DNA from: Cyanobacteria bacterium SIG30
GTDB lineage: Bacteria > Cyanobacteriota > Vampirovibrionia > Gastranaerophilales > Gastranaerophilaceae
Direction: 5' to 3'
DNA: 64,000 nucleotides
NCBI GenBank assembly: GCA_015152475.1
Contig: SUTW01000001.1
Coordinates: forward strand, 186,001 to 250,000
Shown: piece after piece, positions 1 through 7,806 of the stretch
Position numbering within the stretch: the stretch's first letter is position 1
Layout: every line of letters begins with the position of its first letter
Notes under the pieces: generated by a model
What the model was told of the DNA's origin: nothing
Database searches by the model: none
Seen by the model: only the letters and a program-made list of their open reading frames with translations
Made by a program: the position numbers and the translations under genes

Positions 1-374
1 AAAATATTTCTAATGTCATTTTGATTATACTTTATAGAACCCGCTAAATCTGCATGGCCTGGACGCGCAACCAATATTTTATCAAAATCTGCATCAACCT
101 TTTCGGATGACATTTTTTCTTGCCAGTTTTCCCAATCTTTATTTTTTATTTCAAAACAAATAGGACTACCTAAACTTTTACCATGGCGAATTCCAGATTT
201 AACTTCAACTTTATCAGTTTCAATCAGCATTCTTCCGCCTCTTCCATAACCTTGTTGACGATTTGAAAGTTCAGAATTTATAAAATCAATATCTACCTCA
301 ACATTAGCTGGGAAACCATCAATTATAACTGTTAAACATTTGCCATGACTTTCGCCTGATGTTAAAAACCTCAT
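1..374 (-). CDS. aroC: Chorismate synthase, 3' part cut by the window edge
   Basis: Last enzyme of the shikimate pathway; it converts EPSP to chorismate with reduced FMN. About 124 N-terminal residues are visible and begin MRFLTSGESHG, the family signature start, followed by the QQGYGRGGRM stretch and the ARPGHADLAG motif. The gene runs off the left edge, so it is partial only because of the window. Two ATGs stand in tandem (374 and 377); 374 sits 6 nt after GGAG, while 377 would be only 3 nt away, so 374 is preferred. It is the last visible gene of the infB-to-aroC minus-strand cluster, 10 nt after the Nif3-family gene. aroF lies elsewhere in the window (57474-58487). Confidence 0.95.
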   Translation of the reverse strand, partial: MRFLTSGESHGKCLTVIIDGFPANVEVDIDFINSELSNRQQGYGRGGRMLIETDKVEVKSGIRHGKSLGSPICFEIKNKDWENWQEKMSSEKVDADFDKILVARPGHADLAGSIKYNQNDIRNI

Positions 375-384
375 CATACACTCC

Positions 385-1122
385 TTATACATAAATCCAA
401 GGGACATGTTCTGTTGCAATAATAACTTCTACTTTAGATTTTGCAATTAAACCTTGCAATAAAGGCAAAACCGGAAGTTCACTTTCAAAATGCCCAACAT
501 CTAAAACAGCAAAATCGTCAACTTCTATTGCATTATGAAATTTTACATCACCAGTTATAAAAATATCTATATCGTAACCTGCAATTTTTTTGATATAACT
601 GCTTCCGGCACCTGCCGCAATAGCAACTGTTTTAATACTTTCAATTCCTGATGGATTAACCAATTTCAATCTTTGACAACCAAGTGAAGATTTAACTTGT
701 GTTATAAATTCATCAAGCCCTATTTCGTCTTTAAGATGAGCCATTTTCACATATTCATTAAGTGTGACAAGGTTTTTTAAACCCAAAACGCCTGCAAGTG
801 CATCTGTTGTTGAACCATAAGTTTTATCTAAATTTGTATGTGCACTATAAACGCTAATATTATGTTTTATTGCCTGAATAATTAAATTATTATCAACTTT
901 TTTCAATTTATCAAAAATCAAAGGGTGATGAGTAACAACTAAATCGCAGTCATTTGTAATCGCTTGTTCTAAAACTTCTTGCGTAAAAGACAAGGCAACC
1001 ATTACTTTATTTGTATAATCATGATGCAAATTTATTTGCCAACCAGAATTATCCCATTCTTCGGCTAAATCTAGTGAAGCGTAACTTTCAATCATTGAAA
1101 TAATTTTTTCAGTTTTAATCAT
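385..1122 (-). CDS. Nif3-like dinuclear metal centre protein (YbgI/GTP cyclohydrolase I type 2 family)
   Basis: A 245-aa member of the Nif3/YbgI family. Seen: EEWDNSGWQ near the N-terminus, VVTHHPLIF at about residues 63-71, SAHTNLD at about 93-99, and the late ATEHVPW stretch; these histidines and acidic residues form the two-metal site in the family. Members form hexameric rings; the cellular role is poorly defined, and GTP cyclohydrolase activity has been claimed for some, so no specific reaction is asserted. Its start overlaps the end of coaBC by 8 nt, indicating translational coupling within the infB-rbfA-truB-gmk-coaBC operon. Confidence 0.88.
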   Translation of the reverse strand: MIKTEKIISMIESYASLDLAEEWDNSGWQINLHHDYTNKVMVALSFTQEVLEQAITNDCDLVVTHHPLIFDKLKKVDNNLIIQAIKHNISVYSAHTNLDKTYGSTTDALAGVLGLKNLVTLNEYVKMAHLKDEIGLDEFITQVKSSLGCQRLKLVNPSGIESIKTVAIAAGAGSSYIKKIAGYDIDIFITGDVKFHNAIEVDDFAVLDVGHFESELPVLPLLQGLIAKSKVEVIIATEHVPWIYV

Positions 1123-2287
1123 AAATTAACTCCAATATTTTTTTTGCAATATTTTCTTTTGAATCTTTATCAACTTTTTTGATATTTGAATTTTTATCTA
1201 TTATCCAAACTTCGTTTTCGTCTTTACCCAACGCAGTTTTTGCTTCATTTGCAATTATAAAATCACATTTTTTATTTGAAATTTTTTCTTTAGCTTTTTC
1301 AATTAAATCTTCTGTTGCGAGACAAAAACCAATTACAGTCTGATTTTCGCGCTTAGTCATACAAACATCTTTTAAAATGTCAGGATTTTTTACAAGTTCT
1401 AAGGTTAAAGTTTCATTTTTACTTGAAATTTTGTTTTCATTATAATCTTTTATTCGGTAATCTGCAACAGCAGCAGCCATAATCAAACAGTCACAATCAT
1501 TAAAATTACTATCTAAAGCTTCTTTTAATTCCATTGCCGTTTGAATTTTTGTAACCTTATACTCTTTTTTTACATCAAATGAACAAATCAAATGCACGTC
1601 TGCACCTAAATTATAAGCACAATCCGCAAGAGCTAAACCCATTTTCCCAGAAGAAGCATTGGAAATATAACGAACTGGATCGATTTGTTCTTTTGTACCA
1701 CCTGCCGTTATTATAATCTTTTTGTTTTTTAATGGTTGATTTTTTTCCAAAATATCAACTGTTTTGTCAAAAATAAATTGAACTTCAGGAAGTCTGCCTT
1801 TGCCTATTGCGTTACAAGCCAAGAAGCCTTCTTCTGGCTCAATTACAATACACCTTTTTTGAAGCTTATCAAGATTTTCCTTAAAATAAGGATTTTCCCA
1901 CATATTAACGTTCATTGAAGGGACCAGAACAACCGGAATATCAGTTCCCAAAATTGCACAAGCAACAGATGTGAATAAATTATCTGCAACACTATTTGCA
2001 ATTTTAGATAAAGTATTTGCGCTTAAAGGAGCTAACACAAAAATATCAGCCCAGTTTTCAAGTGAAATATGAACAGTTGATTTTTCTTCTTCAAATTGAT
2101 TAACATAAACTGGGTTTCCAGATAATGTTTCAAGTGTTTTTATTGTCACAAAATTAAGAGCATTAGGCGTTAAAACCACCTTAACATCAGCACCTTGTCT
2201 TTTGAACATACGAATAAGCTCAGCTATTTTATATGCAGCAATAGCGCCCGTTATACCTATTAAAATTTTTTTGTTTTTAATACTCAA
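1115..2287 (-). CDS. coaBC: Bifunctional phosphopantothenoylcysteine decarboxylase/phosphopantothenate--cysteine ligase
   Basis: Makes 4'-phosphopantetheine for coenzyme A. The N-terminal CoaC flavoprotein half begins KILIGITGAIAAYK, with the active-site neighbourhood APLSANTLSKIA and the PSMNVNMW motif; the C-terminal CoaB half starts at about residue 188 with KIIITAGGTKEQIDPVRYI and continues through NASSGKMG and MAAAVADYR. At 390 aa it is the usual full-length fusion. It overlaps gmk upstream by 11 nt and the Nif3-like gene downstream by 8 nt. The gmk-coaBC pairing is common in bacteria (rpoZ often lies between them); no rpoZ-like frame is visible here. Confidence 0.97.
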   Translation of the reverse strand: MSIKNKKILIGITGAIAAYKIAELIRMFKRQGADVKVVLTPNALNFVTIKTLETLSGNPVYVNQFEEEKSTVHISLENWADIFVLAPLSANTLSKIANSVADNLFTSVACAILGTDIPVVLVPSMNVNMWENPYFKENLDKLQKRCIVIEPEEGFLACNAIGKGRLPEVQFIFDKTVDILEKNQPLKNKKIIITAGGTKEQIDPVRYISNASSGKMGLALADCAYNLGADVHLICSFDVKKEYKVTKIQTAMELKEALDSNFNDCDCLIMAAAVADYRIKDYNENKISSKNETLTLELVKNPDILKDVCMTKRENQTVIGFCLATEDLIEKAKEKISNKKCDFIIANEAKTALGKDENEVWIIDKNSNIKKVDKDSKENIAKKILELIYD

Positions 2288-2852
2288 CCGTTTTTTCCTT
2301 TTCGTATATTAAAGATAGTTTTTCAACAGCATTTTCTAATTTGTCATTTACAACTTGATATTTATATTTATCTGCATATTTTAATTCATCTTTTGCAATT
2401 TTTAATCTGTTTAAAATAGTTTGACTATCTTCTGTATTTCGTCCTTTTAGGCGTTTTTCTAACTCCTCGTTATTTGGCGGAAGAATAAAAATACTAACGC
2501 AATCTGGAACTTTTTTCATAACTTGAAGTGCGCCTTGAACTTCTATTTCAAGCAAAACATCATAGCCTTGATTCATAAAATTTTCGACTATTTCAATGCT
2601 TGTTCCATAATAATTTTCGTTGTATTTTGCCCATTCTAAAAATTTTTCATCTTTTATATCTTGTTCAAATTTTTCTTTAGTTACAAAGAAATAATTAACT
2701 CCATTTTCTTCGCCTTTTCTTGCTAATCTTGTAGTTGATGAAACAGAAAGTTTTATATTTTTATGATTTAACAAAAATTGATTTATAACTGTACCCTTGC
2801 CAACACCTGAGGGTCCTGTAAACACAAAAAGTTTTGGGTTTTTTCTAATCAT
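2277..2852 (-). CDS. gmk: Guanylate kinase
   Basis: Phosphorylates GMP to GDP with ATP. 191 aa, normal length. The P-loop FTGPSGVGKGT lies at about residues 11-21, followed by the GMP-binding SVSSTTRLARKGEENGVNYFFV segment in which TR, GE and Y contact GMP, then LLEIEVQGALQV and the IFILPPNNEELEKRLKGR lid. It overlaps coaBC by 11 nt. It fits functionally with guaB/guaA, which are in this window on the other strand (44797-47793). Confidence 0.97.
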   Translation of the reverse strand: MIRKNPKLFVFTGPSGVGKGTVINQFLLNHKNIKLSVSSTTRLARKGEENGVNYFFVTKEKFEQDIKDEKFLEWAKYNENYYGTSIEIVENFMNQGYDVLLEIEVQGALQVMKKVPDCVSIFILPPNNEELEKRLKGRNTEDSQTILNRLKIAKDELKYADKYKYQVVNDKLENAVEKLSLIYEKEKTVEY

Positions 2853-2910
2853 AAGACGATTTTAGCACGTTAATTAAAAACATGAAAGCTGTTTTAAAAA
2901 AACCATTATT

Positions 2911-3516
2911 TTAAAGTACGTTTTCGTTTAAAGGCTGTTCAAGAAAAACACCATCACCACCAATATATTCAACTTGTTTACCTTCAATTTGAAGATATAT
3001 TGGCTTTTTGCCACTTTGTTCATCAACTGTTTTCTTTAATTGTTTTATTCTGTTTAAAATGGTTGTAGTTCCACCGCCTCTTACAAATTTTGAATTAAGA
3101 TTAATTATAATTTTATCTTTGTAATTAGTAACACCTAAAATTTTCACATCATTTGGAATTTCGCTGTAAATTCCTTTTGATTGTTCATTTTTTGTTGTAC
3201 CTTCTAATAATAAATCAATGGCTTTTTTTAAATCCGGAGTATTGGTAATTCTTTCAACCCAAACAATTTCATTTTTTGAATTTAAAAAATATATTTTCAT
3301 TTTATTGGTTTTGACAATTTTTAAATCTTTATTTTCATTATCAACTTTTTCTGAGTTTTTATCTTCCTTTTTCACGACATTTTCAGTATTTGAATACACC
3401 TCTTTTTTAACTTCCAAATCATGCTCGAAACCATCTTTTTGAAAAAAACTCCAAGCTGTCCATATAATGCATACAAGAACACAAATAACAAAGGTTTTAA
3501 AAAAGACTTTTAACAT
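2911..3516 (-). CDS. GerMN-domain protein, membrane-anchored
   Basis: 201 aa. Residues 1-23 (MLKVFFKTFVICVLVCIIWTAW...) form one hydrophobic anchor or uncleaved signal; no lipobox cysteine is in place. A charged linker rich in E/K/N follows to about residue 70, then a GerMN domain (about 72-190: MKIYFLNSKNEIVWV, LLEGTTKNEQSKGIYSEIP, DKIIINLNSKF, PIYLQIEGKQVEYIG). GerMN domains are found in spore proteins of Firmicutes and in cell-envelope proteins of non-sporing bacteria; the function is unclear. It lies 4 nt after truB, so it is cotranscribed with the ribosome-maturation genes; a 58-nt gap separates it from gmk. Confidence 0.8.
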   Translation of the reverse strand: MLKVFFKTFVICVLVCIIWTAWSFFQKDGFEHDLEVKKEVYSNTENVVKKEDKNSEKVDNENKDLKIVKTNKMKIYFLNSKNEIVWVERITNTPDLKKAIDLLLEGTTKNEQSKGIYSEIPNDVKILGVTNYKDKIIINLNSKFVRGGGTTTILNRIKQLKKTVDEQSGKKPIYLQIEGKQVEYIGGDGVFLEQPLNENVL

Positions 3517-3520
3517 TAAA

Positions 3521-4375
3521 TTATCCTTTTAAATTCTTTTCAACTTTTATTATATTACCAAATTTTTTTGAAATTGACACTACTTTTTTATCGTATATTA
3601 AAGATAAATATCTATCATCTCCCATTAGCGTTGTTTCAATTGGGATACCGTTCATAATTTTTTCATATTCTACATCATTCAATTCATATTCTTCAAAAGG
3701 CAAAACATCTTTTGGCAATATTTTAATTAAATCGTCTTCTATATTTTGGGAATTTTCGATTTGAAACTTACCAACTTTTGTTCTTTTTAATTCCAAAATA
3801 TAAGCACCGCAAGCAAGTTTTTCACCTAAATCGTAAGCAAGAGACCGAATATAAGTGCCTTTTGAACAGGAAACCTTGATTTCACAATACGGAAGTTCAA
3901 AATTCAAAATTTTAATATCGTAAATTTCAACTTTTCTCTTTGGAACTTCAATTTCTTTACCTTTTCTTGCAAGTTCATATAACTTTTGACCTTTAATTTT
4001 AATAGCGCTATACATTGGTGGTTTTTGTTCTATTTCACCTGTAAAACATTTGATAGCATTTTCAAGGTCAGATAAGCTAAAATCAGGATTTTTTATAAAG
4101 GTTTTTTCGCCTTCATCGTCATAAGTTGTTGAATTTTCACCAAATTTGATTTTAGCAATATACTCTTTATCATCATCTAAATATTCAATAAGTCTTGTAT
4201 ATTTACCAATTGCAACTGGCAAAACACCTTGCGCCAAAGGGTCAAGTGTTCCTGCGTGACCAATTTTTTTTATATTTAAAATTTTTCGAAGCTTAGCAAC
4301 TACATCAAAAGATGTTATACCTTTAGGCTTATTTATATTTAGAAAAAAAGATTTTTCCAAATTACAACTCACCAC
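3521..4375 (-). CDS. truB: tRNA pseudouridine(55) synthase
   Basis: Converts U55 to pseudouridine in the T-loop of tRNAs. 284 aa. The catalytic motif KIGHAGTLDPLAQGVLPV lies at about residues 36-53, with Asp in TLDP as the nucleophile; YSAIKIKGQKLYELARKG and the KVSCSKGTYIRSLA motif follow. The start overlaps rbfA by 14 nt. The order infB-rbfA-truB is the classic conserved cluster. Confidence 0.97.
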   Translation of the reverse strand: MVSCNLEKSFFLNINKPKGITSFDVVAKLRKILNIKKIGHAGTLDPLAQGVLPVAIGKYTRLIEYLDDDKEYIAKIKFGENSTTYDDEGEKTFIKNPDFSLSDLENAIKCFTGEIEQKPPMYSAIKIKGQKLYELARKGKEIEVPKRKVEIYDIKILNFELPYCEIKVSCSKGTYIRSLAYDLGEKLACGAYILELKRTKVGKFQIENSQNIEDDLIKILPKDVLPFEEYELNDVEYEKIMNGIPIETTLMGDDRYLSLIYDKKVVSISKKFGNIIKVEKNLKG

Positions 4376-4718
4376 GAGAAATTTTATCTATTAATTCTGT
4401 TATTCTAACACCGCGTTCTAAAGAATCATCTTCTAAAAACAAAAGTTCTGGTGTTACTCTTAAACGTATTCTTTTCCCAATTTCATGACGTATTCTTGGA
4501 GTATTCTTTTCAAGGGCTTCTTTTGTTTTTTCTTTTGTTTTTTCGTCTCCAAAAACGCTAAAAAATACTTTTGCAAAAGAATTATCACTGCTCACTTCAA
4601 CATCTGTAATTGAAACAATACCAGATATATGAGGGTCTTTGACCTCTCTTAATAAAATATCAGATATTTCTCTCATAAGTGCTTTACGCACTTTTTCGTT
4701 TCTAAGTGACATAATCAA
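4362..4718 (-). CDS. rbfA: 30S ribosome-binding factor A
   Basis: Late 30S subunit maturation factor. 118 aa, KH-like fold; visible family features are the start LRNEKVRKALMREISDILLREVKDP, ISGIVSITDVEVSSD, KVFFSVFG and the C-terminal LRVTPELLFLEDDSLERG. It begins 4 nt after infB and overlaps truB by 14 nt. Two methionines stand close together at the start (MIM); the first is used here. Confidence 0.96.
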   Translation of the reverse strand: MIMSLRNEKVRKALMREISDILLREVKDPHISGIVSITDVEVSSDNSFAKVFFSVFGDEKTKEKTKEALEKNTPRIRHEIGKRIRLRVTPELLFLEDDSLERGVRITELIDKISRGEL

Positions 4719-4722
4719 TTCC

Positions 4723-7254
4723 TTAATTTAATGAAACACGTTCAACTTCTTTTGTTGTTGAAACTTCAATGATATCGCCTTCTTGTATATCGTTAAATTT
4801 AGCAAAAGACAAACCACATTCAAAACCTTCTTTAACCTCTTTAACATCGTCTTTAAAACGTTTAAGTTGGTTAATTTCGCCTTTGAAAATTTGTTTTCCG
4901 CCTCTAATGATACAAGCTGTCGTACCTCTAACAATTTTACCTTCGGTTACATAACAACCAGCAATTTTGTTAGTTTTTCCAATTGTAAATATTTGACGAA
5001 CTTCAGCACGACCCAAATCAACTTCTTCAATTTCAGGATCAAGTAAAGACAACATTGTTTTTTCAATATCTTCTAAAACTTGATAAATAATATCGTATTT
5101 TTTAATCATTACTTTACTGTATTCAGAAGAATTTAAACAGTTAGCATCTTCCTTAACAGTAAAACCAAGAATTATCGCGCCAGAAGCTGAAGCTAACAAT
5201 AAGTCTGCTTCTGAAATGTCGCCAACTCCAACATGGACAATTTTTGGAATAACTTCTTTTGATTTAACTCGTCCAATAGCTTGTGAAACCGCTTCCGCAG
5301 AACCATGTGTGTTTGCTTTGATAATTAAATTCAAAACTTTTATTTCATCATTTGAAATTGTGTCTTTTTTAACGTGTGCCGCAGTCATTGCTTCTAGTCT
5401 TGTAGAACGTGCTTTTTGTTGTTTAGCTTCAACAATTGCCTTCATTTCTTTTTCATTTTTTACAACTTCAAAGCTATCACCTGCTTGAGGAACATCATCA
5501 AGACCCAATATTTCAACAGGAGTTGATGGACCAACTTTTTTAACACGTTTGCCAGAATCATCAAGCAAAGCTCTTACCTTACCACCAACTGTTCCAACAA
5601 CAATTGAATCACCTATTTTAAGAGTACCATTTTGAACAAGCATTGTCGCAACAGGACCTTTGCCCTTGTCTAAGTTTGCTTCAATGATAACACCTGTTGC
5701 AGGACATTTTTCAACTGTTTTCAAATCAGCCATTTCAGCAACTAATAAAATGTATTCTAAAAGTTCATCTATGCCTGTTTTTTGCAAAGCAGAAACAGGA
5801 ACACAAATTGTATCACCGCCCCATTTTTCAGGAGTTAAGCCATGCTCTGTTAATTGTTGTAAGACTCTGTCTGGATTAGCTTCTTCTTTATCCATTTTAT
5901 TAACAGCAACAATAATTGGCACATTAGCTGCTTTTGCATGGTTTATAGCTTCAATAGTTTGAGGCATAATACCATCATCTGCTGCAACAACTAATATCGC
6001 AATATCTGTTGATTGTGCACCACGAGCTCTCATTTGAGTAAATGCTTCGTGACCAGGAGTATCTATGAACACAATTTTCTTTTTACCAATAAATACTGTA
6101 TAAGCACCTATTGATTGAGTAATACCACCAACTTCTGTTGATACAATTTTATGTTTTGAAGCACGGATACTATCAAGCAAAGTTGTTTTACCATGGTCAA
6201 CGTGTCCCATAATTGTAACAACTGGAGCTCTTGGGACAATGAGCTTTTCATCAAATTTTGACAAGAAATTTTCTTTTTCTTCTTTTTCTGTTTCTTCTTC
6301 GATATAAGCTTCTAAATCTTCTTCTAAAACTTCTATCCCAAAGTTTTCAGCAACTTTTTTTGCTGTTTCAACGTCAATTGGAGTATTCACTGTAACCAAT
6401 ATTTTTTGCATCATTAAAAATTTAATGATTTCAGCAGGAGTGTGTCCTGTTTTATCTGATAATTCATTAACTGTCATTGGTTTGTCAATAACAACTTGAG
6501 TGATTTCAGCTTTTTTCTCTTGTTCTTGTGTGTGTTTTTTGTGTTTGCCAAGAGTTGCTTTTTCAAGACTAATACGTTCTTGTTCTTCTTCTTTGCTGTA
6601 TCTTCTGTCTTTAGCAGATACATTTTTTCTTCCTCTTGAATCTTTGTTATAAATTTCTTGAGAAATAATATGTCTTTTGATTGGTGCTTTTGAAGAATCT
6701 TGTTCTTGGGCTTGTGGTTTTGCACCTTCTGGTTTTTTAACTTCTTTGTCACGTCTTTTGTTATCATCATTTAAAGAACGCTTTTGTACATGTGTTGGAA
6801 AATTTCTTTGTGGACTTGCAGGATATGGCTTTTTATCGGCTGGTTTTTCTTCTTTAACCTGAGGCTGAACAGGTTTAGGAGTCGCCTTAGGAGCAGCTTT
6901 TACAATTTCAAGTCTAGATTTAACTTTACGAACTTCTGGAATAACCGGTTTAACAGGCTCTTGAACCGGTTTTTCTTCGACAGCTGGTTCAGCTTTTTCT
7001 TCAACTTTTTCAATTGGTTTTTCTTCGACAGCTGGTTCAACTTTTTCAACTGGTTTTTGTTTTTTTACAATAAAAGCTTTTGGTTTTGCTTTTACTTCTT
7101 CTTTGGATTTATAAAGAGCTTTAATATCTTCAACTGCTCTTGGAGTTAAAGTAATGCTGTGTGATTTAATACTTAAATTAAGCTCTTTATTTGCTTTTTC
7201 TATAAGTTCTTTCGCTGATATATTTAATTCTTTTGCAAGTTCATGTACTCTCAT
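4723..7254 (-). CDS. infB: Translation initiation factor IF-2
   Basis: GTPase that delivers initiator tRNA to the ribosome. 843 aa: an IF2_N domain at the start (MRVHELAKELNISAKELIEKA), a long low-complexity linker of repeated VEEKP and KVE units to about residue 260, a second IF2_N, then the G domain at about 345-515 (G1 GHVDHGKTT, G2 region GGITQSIGAY, G3 DTPGHEAF, G4 NKMDK) and domains II-IV ending IEVSTTKEVERVSLN. It heads the minus-strand operon and is divergent from smpB; the 66-nt gap must carry both promoters. nusA, which usually precedes infB, is not adjacent. Confidence 0.98.
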   Translation of the reverse strand: MRVHELAKELNISAKELIEKANKELNLSIKSHSITLTPRAVEDIKALYKSKEEVKAKPKAFIVKKQKPVEKVEPAVEEKPIEKVEEKAEPAVEEKPVQEPVKPVIPEVRKVKSRLEIVKAAPKATPKPVQPQVKEEKPADKKPYPASPQRNFPTHVQKRSLNDDNKRRDKEVKKPEGAKPQAQEQDSSKAPIKRHIISQEIYNKDSRGRKNVSAKDRRYSKEEEQERISLEKATLGKHKKHTQEQEKKAEITQVVIDKPMTVNELSDKTGHTPAEIIKFLMMQKILVTVNTPIDVETAKKVAENFGIEVLEEDLEAYIEEETEKEEKENFLSKFDEKLIVPRAPVVTIMGHVDHGKTTLLDSIRASKHKIVSTEVGGITQSIGAYTVFIGKKKIVFIDTPGHEAFTQMRARGAQSTDIAILVVAADDGIMPQTIEAINHAKAANVPIIVAVNKMDKEEANPDRVLQQLTEHGLTPEKWGGDTICVPVSALQKTGIDELLEYILLVAEMADLKTVEKCPATGVIIEANLDKGKGPVATMLVQNGTLKIGDSIVVGTVGGKVRALLDDSGKRVKKVGPSTPVEILGLDDVPQAGDSFEVVKNEKEMKAIVEAKQQKARSTRLEAMTAAHVKKDTISNDEIKVLNLIIKANTHGSAEAVSQAIGRVKSKEVIPKIVHVGVGDISEADLLLASASGAIILGFTVKEDANCLNSSEYSKVMIKKYDIIYQVLEDIEKTMLSLLDPEIEEVDLGRAEVRQIFTIGKTNKIAGCYVTEGKIVRGTTACIIRGGKQIFKGEINQLKRFKDDVKEVKEGFECGLSFAKFNDIQEGDIIEVSTTKEVERVSLN

Positions 7255-7304
7255 AAGATAAATTTAGCATAAATATTATTATTAGTACAGTTTTTTATTT
7301 TTCA

Positions 7305-7313
7305 TGTTAGAAT
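7305..7313 (+). promoter_or_regulatory. Extended -10 promoter of smpB, predicted leaderless start
   Basis: TGTTAGAAT (TGn extended -10, hexamer TAGAAT at 7308-7313) lies 7 nt before the ATG of smpB at 7321. A start about 7 nt downstream of the -10 would fall on the initiation codon. No Shine-Dalgarno sequence is visible in the short spacer, in agreement with leaderless translation. No good -35 is seen. Confidence 0.5.
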
Positions 7314-7320
7314 TTTATCC

Positions 7321-7770
7321 ATGCAAGAAAACTCTAAAAGAACAATAACCACAAACAAAAAAGCATTTCATGAATATTTGATTTTCGATAAATATCAAGC
7401 AGGAATTGTCCTAACTGGAACAGAAATCAAATCTATTCGTCTTGGAAATATTAATTTAAAAGACAGTTTTGTTAAAATTGAAGATGGTGAAGTCTTTTTA
7501 TACAATTGTCATATAGGTTTATATGACAAAGGCAATCGTTTTAATCACGAAGAAAAAAGAACAAGAAAATTACTTTTAAACAAAAAAGAAATTTTAAAAA
7601 TATTTGGAAAAGTCAAACAAGATAATTACACAATTGTTCCAACTTCGATGTTTTTTGTCGGCAGTCTTGCAAAAATAGAAATTGCTCTTGCCAAGGGTAA
7701 AAAACTCCACGACAAAAGAGAATCTATTAAAAAAAGAGAATTAGAAAGAGATATTAAAAAATTAAAATAA
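7321..7770 (+). CDS. smpB: SsrA-binding protein
   Basis: Partner of tmRNA in ribosome rescue. 149 aa, normal size. Visible family features: NKKAFHEYLIFDKYQAGIVLTGTEIKSIR near the N-terminus, LKDSFVKIEDGEVFLYNCHI, and the basic tail GKKLHDKRESIKKRELERD, which in the family folds into the decoding centre. It is divergent from infB and 36 nt ahead of the TPR protein. The tmRNA gene itself is not in this window. No ribosome-binding site precedes the ATG (see the promoter entry). Confidence 0.97.
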   Translation: MQENSKRTITTNKKAFHEYLIFDKYQAGIVLTGTEIKSIRLGNINLKDSFVKIEDGEVFLYNCHIGLYDKGNRFNHEEKRTRKLLLNKKEILKIFGKVKQDNYTIVPTSMFFVGSLAKIEIALAKGKKLHDKRESIKKRELERDIKKLK

Positions 7771-7771
7771 T

Positions 7772-7800
7772 TTGACAACAACAGGGTCAAAGAGGATAAT
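7772..7800 (+). promoter_or_regulatory. Sigma70-type promoter of the TPR gene
   Basis: TTGACA (7772-7777), 17-nt spacer, GATAAT (7795-7800); the ATG follows at 7807. The predicted start coincides with or lies just before the ATG, so the transcript may be leaderless. The overlapping AGAGGA could serve as a ribosome-binding site only for a transcript that reads through from smpB. Confidence 0.55.
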
Positions 7801-7806
7801 TTAAAT

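Noticed and set aside
4728-5962. Several antisense frames opposite the infB G domain
   Set aside because: The coding strand is certain from IF-2 motifs; these frames have no ribosome-binding sites or conserved motifs.
6677-7149. Open frames of 61-121 codons on the plus strand opposite infB
   Set aside because: They are antisense shadows of the low-complexity IF-2 linker; Phe/Trp-rich translation mirrors Lys/Glu codons.
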